From Maribellus sediminis (lineage in GTDB: Bacteria > Bacteroidota > Bacteroidia > Bacteroidales > Prolixibacteraceae), in assembly GCF_011799805.1 (NCBI RefSeq), contig NZ_WXUB01000003.1:496001-560000 (forward strand): a stretch of DNA of 64,000 nt. Direction: 5' to 3'. Positions 61,684 through 64,000 of this stretch are shown in pieces. A program made the translations under genes and the position numbers. The notes under the pieces were generated by a model, which was not told the origin of the DNA, made no database searches, and was given only the letters and a program-made list of their open reading frames with translations. How positions within the stretch are numbered: position 1 is the stretch's first letter; the number at the start of each line of letters is the position of its first letter.

Positions 61684-61791
61684 TCCCGTCCGTCAGCTGA
61701 CGGACACGGAACTGCGAAACGACCCCGAGTGCTCGGGGGCAGTTGGCGTACCACCGAACCCCGCCCTGCAATATGTACTGTGTTTGCGGTT
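61684..61791 (-). repeat. attC-like site 1 (degenerate, left end of the array)
   Basis: Minus strand: AACCGCAAAC (61791-61782), ACAGTACATATTGCAGG, GCGGGGTTCGGTGGTACGCC and CAACTGCCCCCGAGCACTCG correspond position by position to sites 2 and 3. It also contains the palindrome GTCCGTCAGCTGACGGAC (61688-61705). The second half, which should hold GACAACATGTAC and the closing 10-mer, has diverged or been lost left of 61684. Its opening 10-mer matches the complement of the start of its own cassette (GTTAGCGGTT) in 9 of 10 positions. Confidence 0.65.
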
Positions 61792-61796
61792 GTTTT

Positions 61797-62345
61797 TTAA
61801 TTCTTATCACGTATAATTTTGTAATTATCAATTATATCAAATCCTAATGCTCCTTTTCGTATTTCTAATATTATTCCTTTGGCATTTTCGACAAGCTCCT
61901 TATCTGAAGTGTAAAAAACAAGTTCTTTTTCAAAATCGGCATAATCAATCTTTACAGTCGGTTGTCGTTTACTTGTAATTCTATAACCAGGTAGCGAACT
62001 TTTCGATTTAATTGTCAATTTATGTTCTGTTATATCATTGTCGGATAGATAATAGTTTGCAGCCAAGAATAAATAACTTACAATAAATCCCATGGATAAA
62101 ATGCTTTGTATAAATGGGAGAAAATTTCCTCTCAAATTATAAGTTGATTTATAATGTTTTTTAGTCAATGTAAAGGTTACAATGCCAGCAACTACAACAA
62201 TAATTGCCAAAATGCTAATATCAATAAGAGTCTTTCGATAAAGCAAAGTCTCTAAGTACAATAATGTCAATCCAAGGAAAAGAGTAACTGTATAAAATCC
62301 TTTCCAAAAACCATTATTGTCGATATGTCTAATTGATTGTTTCAT
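61797..62345 (-). CDS. cassette gene C: small membrane protein
   Basis: 182 residues, AT-rich compared with the main genome part of the window. Three hydrophobic segments (about 14-34, 40-60, 80-103) precede a polar C-terminal domain (about 110-182) with KIDYADFEKELVFYTSDKEL and GIILEIRKGALGF. No family recognised. It fills the last cassette of the array (62367 to the degenerate site). It starts 14 bp after the attC-like 10-mer at 62359, and no promoter is visible, as is usual for integron cassettes. Possibly an effector, immunity or defence product; this is only a guess from the setting. Confidence 0.65.
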   Translation of the reverse strand: MKQSIRHIDNNGFWKGFYTVTLFLGLTLLYLETLLYRKTLIDISILAIIVVVAGIVTFTLTKKHYKSTYNLRGNFLPFIQSILSMGFIVSYLFLAANYYLSDNDITEHKLTIKSKSSLPGYRITSKRQPTVKIDYADFEKELVFYTSDKELVENAKGIILEIRKGALGFDIIDNYKIIRDKN

Positions 62346-62358
62346 GTTTTTTCAAAAT

Positions 62359-62522
62359 AACCGCTAACGGTTGGTACATGTTGTCGGGGTCCCGAGTACT
62401 CGGGAGAGAGCGTTCCTGTCCGTCAGCTGACGGACACGGAACTGCGAAACGACCCCGAAGCCTCGGGGCGCAGTTGGCGTACCACCGAACCCCGACCTGC
62501 AATATGTACTGTGTTGTGTAGC
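62359..62522 (-). repeat. attC-like site 2
   Basis: 164-bp imperfect palindrome. Minus strand: opening 10-mer GCTACACAAC (62522-62513), ACAGTACATATTGCAGG, TCGGGGT..., and after a variable centre ACCCCGACAACATGTAC, CAACC and closing 10-mer GTTAGCGGTT (62368-62359). GTACATATTG-cagg-TCGGGGT pairs with ACCCCGA-CAACATGTAC, leaving CAGG bulged out on one side like extrahelical bases in attC. The centre holds GTCCGTCAGCTGACGGAC (62418-62435). The opening 10-mer is the exact complement of the beginning of the same cassette (GTTGTGTAGC at 63263-63254). Confidence 0.75.
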
Positions 62523-62532
62523 GTTTTTATTT

Positions 62533-63213
62533 TTAATCCCACCAAAACCACATTCTTTTTGAAGATTTAAGAAACTCAATTAATTCTCCCATGTCTGAGT
62601 GTCCTTGGTCAATTACGTCAGGACAGAATTTGTAAATTTCTTTTCCCAATTTTTTATATGACTTTGGTTCTGTTTCTATTTTTGCTTCAATTCTATCAAG
62701 ATCAGCTACAATTATTTCAAAATCAAATTCTTTTTGTCGCTCTTTAAACCAATTGATTACATCTTTAGTTGTTAAATCATAATTAACAGGTTCTGTGCCA
62801 ACGAATTTAATAAGTTCCCACTGGTCAGTTACGGGCGCAATTACAATGTCGTAATATGAATTATAGTTGCCGTCAAAATCAAGGTTCGTCAGGTACAAAT
62901 AATTTTTTGAATCCTTTACGTTTTGAAAATATTTATCGATTATCTCATATGCCAATTTTTCAGAAACATATTTGAATTTAGTTCCGCCAACGATTGAATC
63001 GTATGTTTCAAATGCGCCTGGTATTGTTTCTGATGGTTTATATCTAATCACTGAATTTTTTTCAGGTTTTTTAGTACTTAATCTTGATATTTCAGAAATA
63101 ATATTAGGATTTATTTCTATCCCGTCCTGTGCTCTATATTTTTCTCCGTTTGACGGTTTTTGATAACCACAGGATAAAATAAAAATTACAATCAAGTATG
63201 CTAGTCTTTTCAT
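62533..63213 (-). CDS. cassette gene B: DUF4253-like lipoprotein
   Basis: 226 residues. Signal peptide with lipobox (LIVIFILSC). The C-terminal part (about 125-226) matches DUF4253: YYDIVIAPVTDQWELIKFVG, DVINWFKERQKEFDFEIIVA, KFCPDVIDQGHSDMGELIEF and the final SKRMWFWWD. DUF4253 proteins are usually cytosolic and are often found in polymorphic-toxin immunity settings, so a lipid-anchored form is unusual. AT-rich. It is the only gene of its cassette (63262-62368), bounded by attC-like sites. Role in immunity is inference. Confidence 0.75.
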   Translation of the reverse strand: MKRLAYLIVIFILSCGYQKPSNGEKYRAQDGIEINPNIISEISRLSTKKPEKNSVIRYKPSETIPGAFETYDSIVGGTKFKYVSEKLAYEIIDKYFQNVKDSKNYLYLTNLDFDGNYNSYYDIVIAPVTDQWELIKFVGTEPVNYDLTTKDVINWFKERQKEFDFEIIVADLDRIEAKIETEPKSYKKLGKEIYKFCPDVIDQGHSDMGELIEFLKSSKRMWFWWD

Positions 63214-63253
63214 AATTCTGCTTTAAGGTACAATCGCCTCACTCAGTTTAAAT

Positions 63254-63403
63254 GCTACACAACGGTTGGTACATGTTGTCGGGGCGGATTTCGGAGAGCG
63301 TTCCTGTCCGAAGGACACGGAACTGCGATGCGACCCCGAGTGCTCGGGGGCAGTTGGCGTACCACCAAACCCCGCCCTGCAATATGTACCTTTGTTAGCA
63401 ACC
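63254..63403 (-). repeat. attC-like site 3
   Basis: 150-bp imperfect palindrome. Minus strand: opening 10-mer GGTTGCTAAC (63403-63394), AAAGGTACATATTGCAGG, GCGGGGTTTGGTGGTACGCC, a centre with TGTCCTTCGGACA in place of the longer palindrome, then CCCCGACAACATGTACCAAC and closing 10-mer GTTGTGTAGC (63263-63254). If the cassette model holds, the cassette it ends should start with GTTAGCAACC a little beyond the right edge of the window. Confidence 0.75.
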
Positions 63404-63410
63404 TGTGCTT

Positions 63411-63950
63411 TTATTTATTTAAATTTTTACTCATATTTTCTTCTGTAAATTCAATTATCCTGATAGGAAATTTTTCTCTTATCTCATTCTGGTCTTGACT
63501 ATTAAGCCAACTGTATTTTTGAGAAAATCTTCTTTGTGAATATTCATTTCTCAATTCGTGAACTGCCTTTGTTGATTCTGATAATACCTTAAAGTAGCTT
63601 GAAAAATTTATACTGTCATTTAAATAATATTTGATTAAATAATTAGGGTCGTGTGCAATTAATTGTTTCAAAGTTGTTTTTAAATTTTCGTTGTCCACCA
63701 ACAAATCATTAATTGAAATTATTCCCTTCCTGCTTTGTTTTATTTCTATGATGTTAGGTATTTTATTTATTTCTTGTTCTATCTCAGAGACTTTAATAAT
63801 TTCTGAATTCCAATCTGGAATTCTTGCAGGGAATGAAACTTCAGGATAGTACCAGTTGTCAAATTTGCTATTTGAAGGGATAACAGCATAAGAAATACGT
63901 GAAACGCCAGAATTTGACAATTCCTTTTTAAGCTTATTTATAAAATCCAT
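63411..63950 (-). CDS. cassette gene A: unrecognised small protein
   Basis: 179 residues from the Met at about 63950 (MDFINKLKKELSNSG); an earlier in-frame ATG at 63986 would add twelve residues. I prefer the later start because a GGTGG-type ribosome site precedes it. No signal peptide. Visible features: ISYAVIPSNSKFDNWYYPEV, EIEQEINKIPNIIEIKQSRK, LKTTLKQLIAHDPNYLIKYY and a closing KFPIRIIEFTEENMS. No family recognised. AT-rich. Its cassette begins right of the window and ends in attC-like site 3. Confidence 0.6.
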   Translation of the reverse strand: MDFINKLKKELSNSGVSRISYAVIPSNSKFDNWYYPEVSFPARIPDWNSEIIKVSEIEQEINKIPNIIEIKQSRKGIISINDLLVDNENLKTTLKQLIAHDPNYLIKYYLNDSINFSSYFKVLSESTKAVHELRNEYSQRRFSQKYSWLNSQDQNEIREKFPIRIIEFTEENMSKNLNK

Positions 63951-64000
63951 TTTAATTCCACCGTTGATATATAAACGATAAATCATAAAAGGAATTTCTA

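Larger units (their letters stand above)
61684..64000 (-). mobile_element. integron-like gene cassette array (partial; continues right)
   Basis: Three genes, all on the minus strand, each followed by an attC-like palindrome: gene A - site 3 - gene B - site 2 - gene C - site 1. Cassette B would run from 63262 to 62368, cassette C from 62367 to the degenerate site 1. In each complete cassette the 5' end is complementary to the opening 10-mer of the attC-like site at its 3' end, as integrase-made cassettes are. The genes are AT-rich, unrelated and without visible promoters. The integrase and attI would be expected beyond the right edge. An array without integrase (CALIN) is also possible. Confidence 0.7.

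Noticed and set aside
61684-63403. Possible CRISPR array from the regularly spaced repeats
   Set aside because: Spacing is 700-900 bp with whole genes between, repeats are 110-164 bp palindromes, and no Cas gene is present.
61684-63403. Explaining the three palindromes simply as MITEs or REP elements
   Set aside because: Plain repeats would have the same ends in every copy; here the ends vary and match the start of the same cassette. Kept as the alternative hypothesis, not the main one.
1-64000. tRNA, rRNA and complete insertion sequences
   Set aside because: None recognised on reading both strands; a dedicated covariance search was not possible here, so a tRNA could still have been missed.

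Overview
The window is 64 kb of a Bacteroidota chromosome. The gene content suggests a member of the Marinilabiliales (Prolixibacteraceae-like); that placement is inference. What the sequence shows: SusC/SusD/SusE outer-membrane uptake genes, type IX secretion (T9SS) genes and cargo (PorP/SprF, a PorZ-like propeller, type A and type B sorting domains), many lipoproteins, and promoters of the TTTG / TAnnTTTG type. No rRNA, tRNA, CRISPR array or complete insertion sequence was recognised.

Layout. 0-2.5 kb: tail of a BlaI repressor overlapping a BlaR1-type sensor fused to a TonB-like domain, then a RAYT transposase broken by an in-frame stop between small palindromes. 2.6-6.5 kb: a YdeI/OmdA-type protein and a three-gene operon (Gfo/Idh/MocA oxidoreductase, PmoA-like protein, sugar isomerase-like TIM barrel). 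6.8-24.7 kb: a complete malto-oligosaccharide/starch locus. A LacI regulator sits between a catabolic operon on the minus strand (MFS transporter, GH65 phosphorylase, two GH13 enzymes) and an uptake operon on the plus strand (SusC, a SusD with an inserted glycan-binding-like region, SusE, a T9SS-exported GH13 amylase). LacI-type operators lie on both sides. 24.7-32.2 kb: an operon of secreted Ig/HYR adhesin-like proteins ending in a type B sorting-domain protein and its PorP/SprF partner. 32.6-35.6 kb: PadR/PspC/DUF4252 envelope-stress-like cluster and a small repeat protein. 36.2-41.4 kb: an Oar-like TonB receptor and a BACON/OB-fold lipoprotein. 41.5-57.3 kb: mostly housekeeping genes (nadA, a C-terminal processing protease, dCMP deaminase, cysQ, recO, porZ-like, rdgB, ArsR regulator, polyprenyl synthase, M28 peptidase). 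57.9-61.3 kb: envelope proteins and repeats.

Two parts stand out. First, two intergenic elements (52250-52501 and 57503-57753) have 198-nt cores of identical length. They fold into the same multi-helix structure on the plus strand, with compensatory base changes and G-U pairs, so they look like two copies of a structured RNA. Second, the right end (about 61.7 kb to the window edge) is a tandem array of three AT-rich minus-strand genes. Each is followed by a 110-165 bp imperfect palindrome. The 10 bp at the start of a cassette is complementary to the 10 bp opening the palindrome at that cassette's own end, the signature expected of integron attC sites. No integrase is in the window; it would be expected to the right.

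Short palindromic repeats, especially one built on CCGTCAGCTGACGG, occur near the RAYT remnant, in intergenic DNA and inside two of the attC-like sites. This suggests one repeat family has colonised several element types.
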